64,000 bases of DNA from Rhizophagus irregularis (taxonomy: Eukaryota > Glomeromycota > Glomeromycetes > Glomerales > Glomeraceae), in assembly GCF_026210795.1 (NCBI RefSeq), contig NC_089445.1, forward strand, positions 620,001-684,000, written 5' to 3'. Both the position numbers and the translations under genes were made by a program. Of the stretch, positions 1-11,244 are shown piece after piece (the stretch's first letter is position 1; the number at the start of each line of letters is the position of its first letter). The notes beneath the pieces were generated by a model. The model did no database searches, was not told the origin of the DNA, and saw only the letters and a list, made by a program, of their open reading frames with translations.

Positions 1-58
1 CCCTGCTAAAAAAAGTATTATTAGTTGGCGAAAATAAAAATTTAGACAATTAATGATA

Positions 59-639
59 TCAGACTTCTATAGCAATAAGAGCAATGTTTTTATCTTCGTT
101 CATTACCATGAATTTAGGTATTGTCACATAAGCATTATTCTTGATATATATGTTGAATGATGTGTGATTCCTAGATTGAGAGAAAACTATTTAGTAAAAT
201 CACAGAAATACATAATAGCAATTATAATCAAAGTTTTCCTATAAAAGCTAACCTAATTACAAGAGGCCAGTCATTTAAATCAACAATGCGAAGTAAATCA
301 TCCATTAATGAGTCTGTGGTAGTTTCTCTCATTCCTATCTTCAAATCTGAATATTCTACAGCACGATACAGTTTACTAATAAATGATAAAACACGTTTAT
401 CTTTAATTGGATTTTTCTTCCGCTTCTGAAGCTTTCTAATACTGAAATCTGGCTTTCTCAGAAAAGCTCTGTCAATTTCGTTGAGATAATAGACTTCTGG
501 AAAGTTTTTGACTTTGGAGACTAGACAATATCTAAATTATAAGTATTGGGTTTACTGAGAAGAATGATAATATAGCGTGATACGTACCATCAATATTAGG
601 TATAACATCATTAATGTTTTTAGCCAGTTTGAAGCTCAT
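59..639 (-). CDS. Lineage-specific hypothetical protein, spliced, possibly running off the left edge
   Basis: Three exons on the minus strand (639-588, 520-253, 170-59) join in phase with GT-AG introns and give about 143 residues. The start is MSFKLAKNINDV, followed by KVKNFPEVYYLNEIDRAF and an IGMRETTTDSLMDDLLRIVD block. I recognise this as a multicopy Rhizophagus family that, from memory, usually continues past the point where this reading stops with an acidic 'EDKHLKN' stretch resembling a restriction-endonuclease-like core. Here the frame ends IALIAIEV-stop at 59. A weak GT donor just before that stop and a clean acceptor (poly-T then AG) at about position 5 would allow a further exon outside the window, so the true C-terminus is uncertain. 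No function is assigned; the nuclease-like idea is inference only. Confidence 0.6.
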
Positions 640-1945
640 ATTTAATGCCTTTACTAAGGTTGCTTATTTAAACTTCTTCAAAATCCTACGATTAGTTTCA
701 TCAAAATTTTACTATAGATTTATTATAGTTTTGGCAGAGTTTCAGCAGTTTCGGCATTTATAATAAGTTTCGGCACAGGTATATCAAATGTAAGTTGCAC
801 CTGCGAAAACTACTACTACATCATAAGTTGGGAAACTTGATAATAAATGTACTGGCTTAGGATACCATGTAGTGAATGAATAGTGAGTAAAAAAAACAAC
901 GTATCGTGTTGAAATTTGACCCATGATGGTTTCAGGTTATGCAATGTGACCATACAAATACTACCACTAAAACATTCCGCCGATATGGGGGATGTGATAG
1001 CGTAGGGTTGTGAGATACAAACTGGGTGGCATATTGTTATTCCTTCCTTTCAAGAGCAAGCGCAAGCAACCTCAAATGTGAGTTGTATCAATATTGTTTG
1101 GAGTCCTATCTGGATTATACATAAAACTGAAATTGGTTAATTTCAACCTCCAAAATGGTTAAAATAGTCAAAATGATTTTGATTTAGACCTCTCCGAAAA
1201 TTAAAATGGTCAAAATTATGTCATAGTCATATGATTTTATAGTAAACAATAATATTAAAATTCAAAGTTAACAAACTCTACATCCAGTAATTCAATTTTT
1301 ATGATCTTTATACAGTTGGATTCAGCTCATCAAAAAAATTTCAATGATATGTATTTCATATTTGTAATATTAATATTTACAAAATTATTCACGTTTAAAA
1401 TTTGGTATTAAATTTTTTTTTTTTGGCTGCAGCACATTTGGGACCTTTATTAGATATATAACTGAACTATTACATTGAGATACATAAAATAGAAAAAAAT
1501 AACTAATATTATTAGGAATCGAAACCATCGCATTATTCTTCAGGACAATAGTATGCGCTGTTAGATTAGAACTCTGGACTAGTAGAGTAAATCTGCTTTC
1601 TAAAGCGTCTTTTTTTAGAGGGATACCCTCCTCCAGGTTTTTGTTCTACTTTACAGAAACTTTAAGTTTTCAAGTGATATCATTTCAATATTAAATCAAT
1701 ATTGAAATAATATCAAAATTATACTTGTGTCCGAAATTATTTTAGTATTACGGAAATACGTAATTATGTAATTCTGTAATTATTAAGTAATTCATTAGAA
1801 AAACTCTGTATTCCGTAATTAATTTCGGACACCGTAATTAATTTCGTATTACGAAAATATTTGGCCAGAATTAGCCTTAATTTTGGCCGATTTATATATA
1901 AAAACTTTAACAAATAATAACTCGGCACCCAGTAATCCGTTTTGG
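640..1945. other. Intergenic, no gene seen
   Basis: I see no gene. The stretch contains TA-rich filler, a dispersed repeat copy near 1241-1405, and about 1725-1860 rich in 'GTAATT' and 'CCGAAAT' words that recur near 2345-2420. Those two zones may be decayed ends of one older element, but I cannot define termini. Confidence 0.5.
1241..1405. repeat. Dispersed repeat, copy 1
   Basis: Begins AGTAAACAATAAT and includes the shared phrase TCAATTTTTATGATCTTTAT, then GTATTTCATATTTGTA and GTTTAAAATTT. A second copy with the same order of phrases lies at 4171-4330. A weaker relative of the last part occurs near 8690-8820. The family is unknown and no terminal repeats were found. Confidence 0.5.
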
Positions 1946-2340
1946 ATGATCTTACTACCATTTGATTCGTCTCGATAAGACGATTCTAATGGTAGTAAGA
2001 TCATTTAAATCCAATCACTAGATCGCGCTCCGATACCAATAACTTTTAAATATTTATAGCATAATAGCTCCGCCAATTTCAATGCTAGAAAGAAGATCTT
2101 ACCGCCATTAGAATCGTTTCGTCATGACGAATCGAATGGTTGTAAATTCATTCAAATCTAATCACTAGATCGTGCTCTGACACCAAAATTCATTAAATGT
2201 TTATAGTAATTTTACTCCATCAATATCGGTGCTATAGAAATGAAACATATATCATTAGATTCGTCTCGATGAGACGAATCGAATGGTAGTAAGATCATCG
2301 AAATCTGATCACTAGATCCAGAGATATTCGCAATTTTGCA
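1946..2340. repeat. Cluster of three long imperfect palindromes
   Basis: Positions 1946-2004 form a 59-nt near-perfect palindrome beginning ATGATCTTACTACCATTTGA with the centre CGTCTCGATAAGACG. Two diverged copies follow at about 2095-2150 and 2249-2299, the latter with core GATTCGTCTCGATGAGAC. Each is followed by an AATCACTAGATC-type phrase. The unit after the third copy ends in AGATCCAGAGATATTCGC, which also ends the tandem units at 4994-5290. The same palindrome recurs three times inside the element at 6913-7808. Confidence 0.6.
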
Positions 2341-2468
2341 CTATTATGCAAATTTCAGAATTTCGGAATATGTAATTAATTACGATTTCGTAATTTCGGA
2401 TTTCGGATTTGCCAATTGAATTTCGGAAACAACTATAATCAAAATGATAATAGAAATGACATCAAAAC

Positions 2469-3059
2469 TAGTATTCAGACCCGTAACCCGTTATTAATAG
2501 GTTATAACAGATATCCGTTTATATCAGGTTTACGGTTTAAAAATTTAACTAACAGATTCTACCCGGGTTTAAAAATTGACTATCGGGTACAACCGGTTTA
2601 ACCTGACAAATGATATCGTGTATCAGTTTTGTAACAGATTATCAGGTTAACAGTTTAAACGGGTTAGCTAAACAGGTTGAAGAATTTTCATGTAATGTAT
2701 TTCAGATAATTATGTAAAAAAAAATCGTCGAAAAAAAAAATTAATATTTTTTTTTTAATTTTTATCTTACATTTATATTATCGTTAATTCTTTAAACCTG
2801 TTGCTAAGAAACCATTTATTAACCCGTTAAACCCTTTAAGCAACCCGCTATCCAACCGTTAAAACCCTTTAAGCAACCCGCTATTCAACCGTTAAAACTC
2901 TTTATCAAACCATTAGTTAACCGTTATCAACCGTTATCTAATCCAGGTTAACCTGATAAGAAACTGGGTCAAACTTTCCTTAGCAGGTGCTAATCTGGGT
3001 TTGTATTTCTCTTAACAGGTCAACCCGTTTACCTATTAAGAACTTGGGTCTGAACACTA
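2469..3059. mobile_element. hAT-like non-autonomous element (MITE) A
   Basis: Terminal inverted repeats begin TAGTATTCAGACCC at the left and, read inward from the right, TAGTGTTCAGACCC (13 of 14 identical). Flanks ATCAAAAC (2461-2468) and ATCGAAAT (3060-3067) fit a diverged 8-bp target duplication (6 of 8). TAG-starting ends with 8-bp duplications are the hAT signature. The 591-bp interior has no ORF of note and is full of AACCCGTTA / GGTTAAC words concentrated toward the ends. Confidence 0.6.
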
Positions 3060-4990
3060 ATCGAAATAATATCTTTAAGTTTAATTTAAAGATATCATTT
3101 CAATATCATTTTAATTATCATTTTGATATCATTTCGATATAAATTTAATATCAAAATGATATCGAAATGATAATACTTTATTTTGATATCGTATTGATAT
3201 TAAATCTATATTGAAATGATATCAAAATGATATCAAAATGATACCGTTAAGATAAACTTAACGATATTGATTCTATATTGATTAAAAATGTTAAGTTTCT
3301 GTAAAGATATGAGCGCCTAACAAGACTCACTGTAACTGCAACATGAAACCTGAGATTAAAAAGAAAAAAAGGAATTCAACAAAAAAGCTAGGGTGAAAAT
3401 ATAAAATAATAAAAAAGGGAATTAGTAAAATCAAGTAATAAGTAACCACTATAGCTTTTCTTTCCACCTATAGCTCATCTGAATAGCCTAGTCGTCCTAT
3501 CAGTTAACTATTCTATTAAATAATGACTTAATTTCTGCTAACAAGGTTAGTTTTGCTGTACTATTCAGATTCTTTTCTATAGCCTTAGCAAGCTGTTTGG
3601 TTTTGCGTTTTACATAGAATCCTCCCTCCTGCTTCTGTTTACTTGATTTATTCTGCTCTACTGATAGGTCTACTTTTTAGTTCTGCTTGTGATGCGGTCC
3701 ATTTTTATTTGGTAACCTATATGGTCGATTCAAAGAAGACGCAAAATACCTCATCCACACACCAGAAATTCTTTGAAGTTGAAATTAGTATTAGTGACTT
3801 TATACAAATTCACACACAATTGGTAATATGTAATCAACTTCGTACGCTCTTTGTCTTGTATAATCTTAAATGCTTTACAACTGGTAGAAGAAAGTAACGA
3901 TTAGGTGAAGTTATCAGTAGAATACAAAGTACCGGTCATGAGTGATTTGGGAATATCATAGACAACTGCCTGGAATTTCTTGCATTTTTTGTGTTACTTT
4001 AGATCCTAAGCTGCTAGAAACTATCATACGGGAAACCTCTAAGAGGAGCTATCCAAACTCCTTCGTTCCATTAATTCAGCACCGCTTCGTTAAGGTTGAT
4101 AGATATTGTAACTGTAACGTATTTCTTCTGAGTCTTGAATTTGGTATTAAATAGTCTTATAATGTTTATAGTAAACAATAATTTTAAATTTAAAGTTAAC
4201 GATCTTTGCATTTAATGATTCAATTTTTATGATCTTTATGCAGTTGGATTCAGGATTCTAATAATATGTATTTCGTATCTGTAGTATCAATATTGATGGA
4301 GTTATTTATGTTTAAAATTTTATATTAAATTATAATTATAAAAATCACATGACTATGATGTAATTTTGACCATTTTGACTTTAATTTCAACTTTTGATCT
4401 TTTCAAATCAAAATATGGGAGGCGATCAGTAGAAAAGGGAAAAATTCAAAAATTTTTAAGATTTTTGGTTATTAAGCTAATTTTATTTCCATGGCTATAA
4501 TTGGCAAAGTAAACTGATAAAAAAAATTTTGACCAAAATTTGGATTTTTCCCTTTTTTACTGATTACCTCCCATGGGCTGATTTGTTTACTTTGCATTAA
4601 AAAGAGTTATTGATTGATTTTCACAATTTTTGTTACTCAAAATTGTTTTGTAATACCAAAAAATCATCTGATTGATGATCACTTGACTAAATAATAAGTT
4701 GAACAAAAATTTACATTTGCGAAACTTAAATTATTAAATATAAAAGAGCTGTAAAAAAACCCATTTCACTAATAAAAAACCCATTTCTCATATATATGGA
4801 ATTTTTAATATATATTATTAAAAAGTAAGTATATTTTAATAAAATATAAAGTAAAATAAAAATTTATATAGCCTTAGTAGCTATAAATGTTTATAAAAGT
4901 ATAATAAAAATATCATATAAAAGATGGTATCATAATAGATATTTTCAAACAATAAAAATAATTATTTTATATCAGAGTTTGTATTACCAT
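3060..4990. other. Intergenic, AT-rich, no supported gene
   Basis: About 3070-3260 is a run of short ATATCATTTTGATATC-type palindromic words. ORFs of 84 and 70 codons at 3643 and 3942 are isolated, match nothing I recognise and lack splice partners; I do not call them genes. A copy of the dispersed repeat occupies 4171-4330. The rest is A+T filler. Confidence 0.5.
4171..4330. repeat. Dispersed repeat, copy 2
   Basis: Same phrase order as 1241-1405: AGTAAACAATAATTTTAAAT, then TCAATTTTTATGATCTTTAT, GCAGTTGGATTCAG, GTATTTCGTATCTGTA and GTTTAAAATTT. The copies differ by scattered substitutions and a small gap, implying an old dispersal. Confidence 0.5.
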
Positions 4991-4993
4991 CTT

Positions 4994-5290
4994 TAAACGC
5001 AAATATATCAAGATTCACTGATCCGTTTTCTATAATTTTAGGCTCGTTGGAAAGCCCTTGTTCTGGACTTTATAGGCGAAAAAGAGCTCGCCGATTGAAT
5101 CATTAGATCTGGAGATATTTACGTTTAAAGTTAAAGTATGAACTTTTTAACATGCTTAAATGCAAATATCTTGGGATCTACTGATCCATTTTTTATAAAT
5201 TTAGGCTCTTTGGAAAGCCCTTGATCTGGTCTATATGAACAAAAAATGAGCTTGCCGATTGGATCACTGGATCTTGAGATATTTACGTTT
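4994..5290. repeat. Tandem pair of about 135-bp units with internal dyad
   Basis: Unit 1 (4994-5126) and unit 2 (5156-5290) share GCAAATATATCAAGATTCAC-like starts, the phrase TTTAGGCTCGTTGGAAAGCC, and ends of the type GATCTGGAGATATTTACG. The start and end of each unit are rough inverted repeats of one another, so each unit could fold. The end phrase matches the end of the palindrome cluster near 2310-2340. Confidence 0.6.
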
Positions 5291-5299
5291 TAAGTTGAG

Positions 5300-6912
5300 A
5301 TACAAATTTTTAATATATATAGTAAGTGCTAAGAATTATATTAATTTAAAAGAAATATTTACCAAATTATAGTATAATAACATTAAATAAAAATTTTTTA
5401 ATACTCATTTTCAATTTACTGTATATTATATAGTATTTTGTATAATAAAAATGTAATAAAATTAATATTTTAATTAAAGGTAGACAAATCAGCCCATATG
5501 ATTTTTAATTAATTTAACAAAAAAATTTTGCAAAATATTTTTTCAAAGTAATTATAATTAAAAAATGTTTTTATACCATTTTTTATTATAGGATTAGACT
5601 AAAATAAGCTGGTTTAGTATTTCAGCCTTAATAGGTATTCCAAGTTTTTATAGAATTTATATATTAATTTAAGTGCAGAATTGCGGTAATTTTATTATTT
5701 TAAAGGTAGCCAAATTTTCTTATCATATATATTCCTGTTTTTAAGTGATCTAATAATTGAATTTTAGTGAATTTAGACTTATTAGATTTGATGAATCTAA
5801 TGATAGTAAAATCATATTTTTAGCATCAATATTAACCGAATTATTGTTAAAATGCATTTTATTATATATTATTTCTGAGTTGTATGAGAGATGTTCAGGA
5901 AGGATTCCATTTACTTATAATAAAAATTACTATAGAAAATTAGTTCTTTACTAATAGTTTTTACCTTACTTTTTTCTTAAATTCTATTGGTTAATAAGCT
6001 AAAAAGAAAAAAATCATAATAATATAATATAAAATTTTTTTTTATAATAGGATTTGCAAAAAAATTTATATATGATTTTTATCTTAAGCCTAAAAGTAAC
6101 CTATTTTATAAGTAAGTGGATCCTGTTCAAGATCCTAGTCTAGTCCTGAATTATCTTTTTAATATAAATTGAACTGAACTGAAATAAACTAATTTTTCAG
6201 TTTGATTTTAGGTTATAGTACTCAACCTGGATCAATTTGGACCATTTAGAATCTTACATATTAATTATAAATAAAAGTTATATAATATATTAAAAAAAAA
6301 TACCTGAAAAAATAATTTTACAAAAAAAATTATACATTTATATGCAAAATAATAAGTTTATTATGTACATGTGTCAAATTTACATCTTAAAATATATGAA
6401 ATTTTATTTTACATATTGTATTATTTACATTAAAAACATATAATTTTTAGCTTTTAAAGTTGTTTTAAAGACATATTTGAAATATTTTAATATTTTTATT
6501 ATTAAAAACAAGTGAAAGTTGAAAAAAATCTGTTACAGAAATATAGTTATCCCTTAAATGATAACTATTGTTCTAAATTCTGCAGAATTTTCAGGATTTT
6601 TGCAGAGAATTCCATGGAATTTCATTGTATTATGGTTTAGATTAACATATGAGTAGTGGTAAATCACAGCCAAATTTAGCTGCAAAACACTTTAAGGGAT
6701 AATAAATCATACTTGTCAAAAAGTTTTATAAAATGAAGAAAAATATTGTATTTATAGTGGTATTTCCTTTTGTGAAATGGATGGAAACTTATTTTGAGTA
6801 TAAGATGTAAAAAATGCTTTTTTTTATTATTACTATTAATTTCAAATTTTATTAGTAATGCAATACTAATCTTAGACAAATTGGCAATTAATATAATTAA
6901 TGATATTTTAAA
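5300..6912. other. Intergenic, very AT-rich, no gene seen
   Basis: Long A+T stretch with no credible coding region; the 65- and 67-codon ORFs at 5757 and 6676 have only Asn/Lys/Ile/Phe composition expected by chance here. Confidence 0.5.
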
Positions 6913-7808
6913 TAGAGTTTCAAACAGGTTAGGTGATTTTAGGTAACCTATCAGGCTGACCTGAAAATTTTAGGTCAAGTTAACAAATCTTAACTCAATT
7001 TCAGCCTTTCAGGTCAGGTTAAAGTTTTAATCTAATCTAATTTACCTGTTGATCTGAAAATAAAAATATTAAAGTGTAGTTTTATAAAAAAATACCATTA
7101 TGATATATTTTTTTTATTTGTATTTATAAAAAAAATACTGAAATGGCATTTTTTCATATTAATTTATAAGGAAAAAAAAAATGCTTATTTAGCATTTTTT
7201 TATATTTTAAATATAATTAATATATAAAAATACTATAAAAATACTTTGATAAATATCTTACCACTCAGTGATTATAAAAGCATGAAATACAACTCATTTG
7301 ATTCATCTCAGTAAGGCGAATCAAATGGTACTAGTTTTGCATTTTTAAGTATGATAGATGATGAAATATTTAATAAAATATAAAATAGAATAGTAAATGA
7401 AAATGAATAATGCCAATGTGTGATATAACTCAACTTCTATCACGTCTAAAAATGCAAAACTGGTACCATTTGATATTTTGATTTGTCTTATTGAGACGAA
7501 TCAAATAAGCTGTGTTTCATATTTTTACAATCACTAGGTAGTAAGATATTTAACAAATATGTAAAATACTGATTTATTAATATTTTATTAAATATTTCAT
7601 CATCTATCATATCTAGAAATGCAAAACTAGTACCATACTACCATTTGACTCGTCTTACTAAGATGAATTAAATGAGCTATGTTTCATATTTCTATGATCA
7701 CTAAATGCTGAGATATTAGTATTTTTTATATTTATTATAAATATTTTCAGGTTAAATAGGTTAGGTCAGGTTAGAAAAGTTACCTGACCTAACCCATTCA
7801 GAACTCTA
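6913..7808. mobile_element. hAT-like non-autonomous element (MITE) B
   Basis: The element is 896 bp and flanked by a perfect 8-bp duplication, ATTTTAAA at 6905-6912 and 7809-7816. The left end is TAGAGTTTCAAACAGGTTAG and the right end, read inward, is TAGAGTTCTGAATGGGTTAG. Both termini are followed by repeated AGGTTAGGTCAGG words, probably transposase-binding sites (inference). The interior carries three palindromes of the CATTTGATTCRTCT type (about 7294-7330, 7461-7507 and 7640-7675), each beside a 'TACTAGTTTTGCATTT'-like phrase. No transposase ORF. Same end family as the element at 44151-45056. Confidence 0.8.
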
Positions 7809-8059
7809 ATTTTAAATACTAAATTAGAGTAAATTATTTATATGCTATCATTATAATATTATCATAATATAAAAATAATAGTATTACATATAGTAACATA
7901 TTAAATAATAATTAAAAGAAGGAGTAATTGTTATTATTTTTAATTATATACAAATAATAAAAAATATGCTAATTTGTTTAATATTTTTATTTATTTTAAT
8001 TATTTAATTATTTTTTTAATTACGTGATACGTCAAAATTGTATGAAATCATGTCTATAA

Positions 8060-8590
8060 TAGTATTTTAATTCATTTATCTATAATCTGTATTTGTAGAT
8101 AGATATCTACTATTTACGGTTAATTGAATAGGATTTTTTAAACAGATATGAATAATAAATGGATATTAGAGAATATCTGTAATAGATCATTTAGATTATC
8201 TGTATCACTAATGAATTATCCAAATATTATTATATGAATTTTTTTAATTTTATTAGATTCTTCAGTTTTTTGACCACCTATCTTCAGAGACAATAATTAG
8301 GTTAACTTTTTTTATTTCTTTTCTTCTTTACTTTTTTTTTATTTCTTTTTACTAATTTTATTTTTCTTCTTTAGATCTTTTAGTTCTTCAGCTACTTAAA
8401 CTTTAAAGACATCTAGTAAATTTCCATATTTTAGATTATTAAAGAATTTCTAAATAGATCTATTAAAATATTAAAATAATCTTCAATTTATCATTACAGA
8501 TATCTGAATTGTATTTTATTAGACAGATCAGATTGATAGGTGACGGATATTAAATAGATTAGATTGACATATCTGTGAATTGAAATACTA
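8060..8590. mobile_element. hAT-like non-autonomous element (MITE) C
   Basis: Ends are TAGTATTTTAATTCA at the left and TAGTATTTCAATTCA read inward from the right. Flanks GTCTATAA (8052-8059) and GTCCATGA (8591-8598) agree at 6 of 8, consistent with an aged 8-bp target duplication. Subterminal sequence is dominated by CAGATATCTG-like words on both sides. It is 531 bp with no ORF. Confidence 0.55.
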
Positions 8591-8598
8591 GTCCATGA

Positions 8599-9540
8599 TT
8601 TATGTCACTTGAGACTGCATTACCATTAACTAAAAAGAATGATTTACCTATATTTCATCATTAATTATATTAGTAATAATATATATTTTATATTTATAGC
8701 ATTAATATTATTGGAGTTATTGCAATTTAAAATCCGCAACTATTTAAAATCATGTAATATAATATAATTTCAGCCAATTTTGATTTTAATTTAACTTTAA
8801 GCTTTCAAAACTGAAATATTTTGACTTTTGACTTTAATTTTGATTTTAAATACAGTATTATCATTTATATTATTTAAACATTAGATACTTATTAGATTAA
8901 TATATATAAAATATATATTTAAATAGCTAGCATTATTTTAAATGATATTATTACTGTAATTTTAGAATAGAAATTATAGTTTCTTATAATTTATTATAAG
9001 AAAAAGACTTTATACTTTATTTTTTAATTTTCTTAATATAAATATTCATTTAAAATATTTTCAAAAAAAAAACTAAATTTAAAATTTAATAAATTTAATT
9101 TATTATAATTCCAAATTCTATATAATTTTATATAGTAAAATATAATTTATTTTATTATAATTTTAAATTATTTTTTGAAAGTCTATTCTTTTTTTCAAAT
9201 ATATAATATAATATAATTTAAAATTATATGATTATTACAAAAAAAAAAAAATTCCAAAAAATTTATAGATCACTTTATTGTTTTTGAATAAATTTTTTTG
9301 TCTACTGATTTTTATTTGCAATTATATTTTGTATTACCCTCTTTATATTTACTAAAAAAAAACTAATCTTTAATACAAATTAATTCTAATCTTTTTTTAA
9401 TATTATTTATAAAATTTAGAAAATTTGGGAAGAAAAAAAAAAAATTTACTTACAAATATATATATTAACCTGAAAAAGTATAGACAGGTAAATAATTTTT
9501 TTATATTCTAATAAATAATATAAAGAAACCAAAACCATTG
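8599..9540. other. Intergenic, extreme AT, no gene seen
   Basis: Nearly pure A+T with homopolymer runs. About 8690-8830 resembles the tail of the dispersed repeat at 1241-1405. Nothing else recognised. Confidence 0.5.
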
Positions 9541-9924
9541 TTATATAGAACATTTTTGAACTTCATAACTAGTTGTACCACCCCAAATATAACCTTCACA
9601 TTGTGCAATAACATAAAACCATATGGAAGAAAAACCACTCACACATTCACCGTCAGTAACATATTGAGTTATTGTGTATTTTACATCATCTTTAAAATAA
9701 CAAATCACAGGTGATCCCATACATGGTTGACTATGAACGTTACCATCGCTAGTTGTGATAGTTTTTGGATTACTATATGGTGATTTCGTAAAAGTAGTAT
9801 TACATCCAGTTACTTGTCTCGTTTTAAGTGTAGAAACCGGAGAAGTTGGTGAAAGTGGAAAAGAGAAATATGCATATGGAAAAATCATAATAAGAAATCC
9901 AAATATTATGGTTAACCGAAACAT
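9541..9924 (-). CDS. Small secreted cysteine-rich protein (candidate effector)
   Basis: I take the ATG at 9924 because it places a clean signal peptide at the N-terminus (MFRLTIIFGFLIMIFPYAYF, residues 1-20). The same frame is open further upstream, but there it is only Lys/Phe-rich low complexity. The product is 127 residues. After the signal peptide comes a Ser/Pro/Thr-rich linker with a KTRQ segment, then a compact domain with six cysteines ending QKCSI. An even cysteine count and small size suggest a disulphide-bonded extracellular protein. No family is recognised. In a mycorrhizal fungus such genes are often expressed in planta, but nothing here shows that. It is intronless, unlike most neighbours, and lies next to the transposon-rich edge. 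Confidence 0.65.
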   Translation of the reverse strand: MFRLTIIFGFLIMIFPYAYFSFPLSPTSPVSTLKTRQVTGCNTTFTKSPYSNPKTITTSDGNVHSQPCMGSPVICYFKDDVKYTITQYVTDGECVSGFSSIWFYVIAQCEGYIWGGTTSYEVQKCSI

Positions 9925-11244
9925 TTTTTTTTTTGTTATAAAGAGTTTCAAAAGCAGACACTCATGAAAATAGAAAAAAAAGAAAATGAATTTTTTTTTT
10001 ATAGGTCTATTTATAGCGAAATTGTTGATTCGATGATGCAAAGTTCATTATGAAAATAAAAATAAATGAAGTAAATGAAATAATAGAATTTGTAATGAAA
10101 AAGCCATAAAATATATTTTCATATCAGTGAAATTTATTGCGGAATAAGGAAATAGATTTTCGATATTTAACTAAAATAAAAACCTGTTTCTTTCAAAGTT
10201 CAAACTTTCGAATCAATAATTGCATTTTAAAAAAAGATCATACTGTATTATATTCTCTCATAATCTTAAAAATTACCCGCCGGTGTTTTTATAATATCTA
10301 TCATTCCTATCGTTCCTATGGTTACATGAATCAGCCATGAGACATGTATTATGCTTTTTTGGTGTTCCTTGTTACACGGTTAGGCTAATAAAAAGAAATT
10401 TTGTTATTTCTTTATTAATATTTTTCAATTATAAAAAATTTTTTTAGGAATAAAATTCAGTGCATAGTAACGTAGTAGATAAACTGAATCTTCTATTGTT
10501 GTGTATCGTTACTTTTGGGAATAATCAAAAAAAAAAAAAAAAAAAAAGTAAAAATATCTTTGGTTAAAACAAAACAAAAAAAAAATAGAAATTTGAAACA
10601 ATTGATAATCCTCTTTTGGAAATAAAAATAAAAATCCTCCTTTTGATTTTTCCGAAAACAAATACGTCATATATGAGATTTGTGTGCGATGTCCAAGAAT
10701 ACTTCTCTGATATTTTTAAAATTTTCTATTCTTAATACTTTCTCCGAGGATCTACAAACAATGGATTATGTCAAGCCAAGAATTTTTAGGGCTGAGTTTT
10801 TTTTTTTTTTTTACAAAAAATCTAGTAGTGATGAAAATTCCAGTCCGATATTAACCTTTCATTATGCGAGAGCAAAGGTGAATATGCTCGCAACTCCGCT
10901 TTATCCGTAAGTTTTCTCAAAACGAATAGTTTCTCATGAAATGTGGCGTAGAAATGTATATCGGTTCACAATTTTCATGTGAATGAAAAATATACCAATA
11001 AATTTTGTTTTTACGAATTAGTTAATTTAATAATAAATGACATTACTTATTTTATTCATTCTTATGCATGTTGTAGATCTTTTAGTATTTAAATGGTACA
11101 TTAAAAATTTTTTTTTTATTTATATATTAACCTAGTCTCGTTATTTTATTTTAATTAATCTGTCCATTTTTTTACTAGTAATTAAAAAAAATTCAACCCT
11201 TTCCTTTTTAAACTTCTTTTACTCTTTCATAAAAAGAAAAAACA
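9925..11244. other. Intergenic between secreted protein and TBC gene
   Basis: Long poly-A at about 10529-10547 and 10575-10585. Short ORFs at 10137 and 10680 are not supported. The segment holds the divergent promoters of the two flanking genes, but no motif stands out. Confidence 0.4.

Noticed and set aside
3643-4154. Frames of 84 and 70 codons suggesting a decayed gene
   Set aside because: I translated both strands and found no recognisable domain or consistent exon chain.
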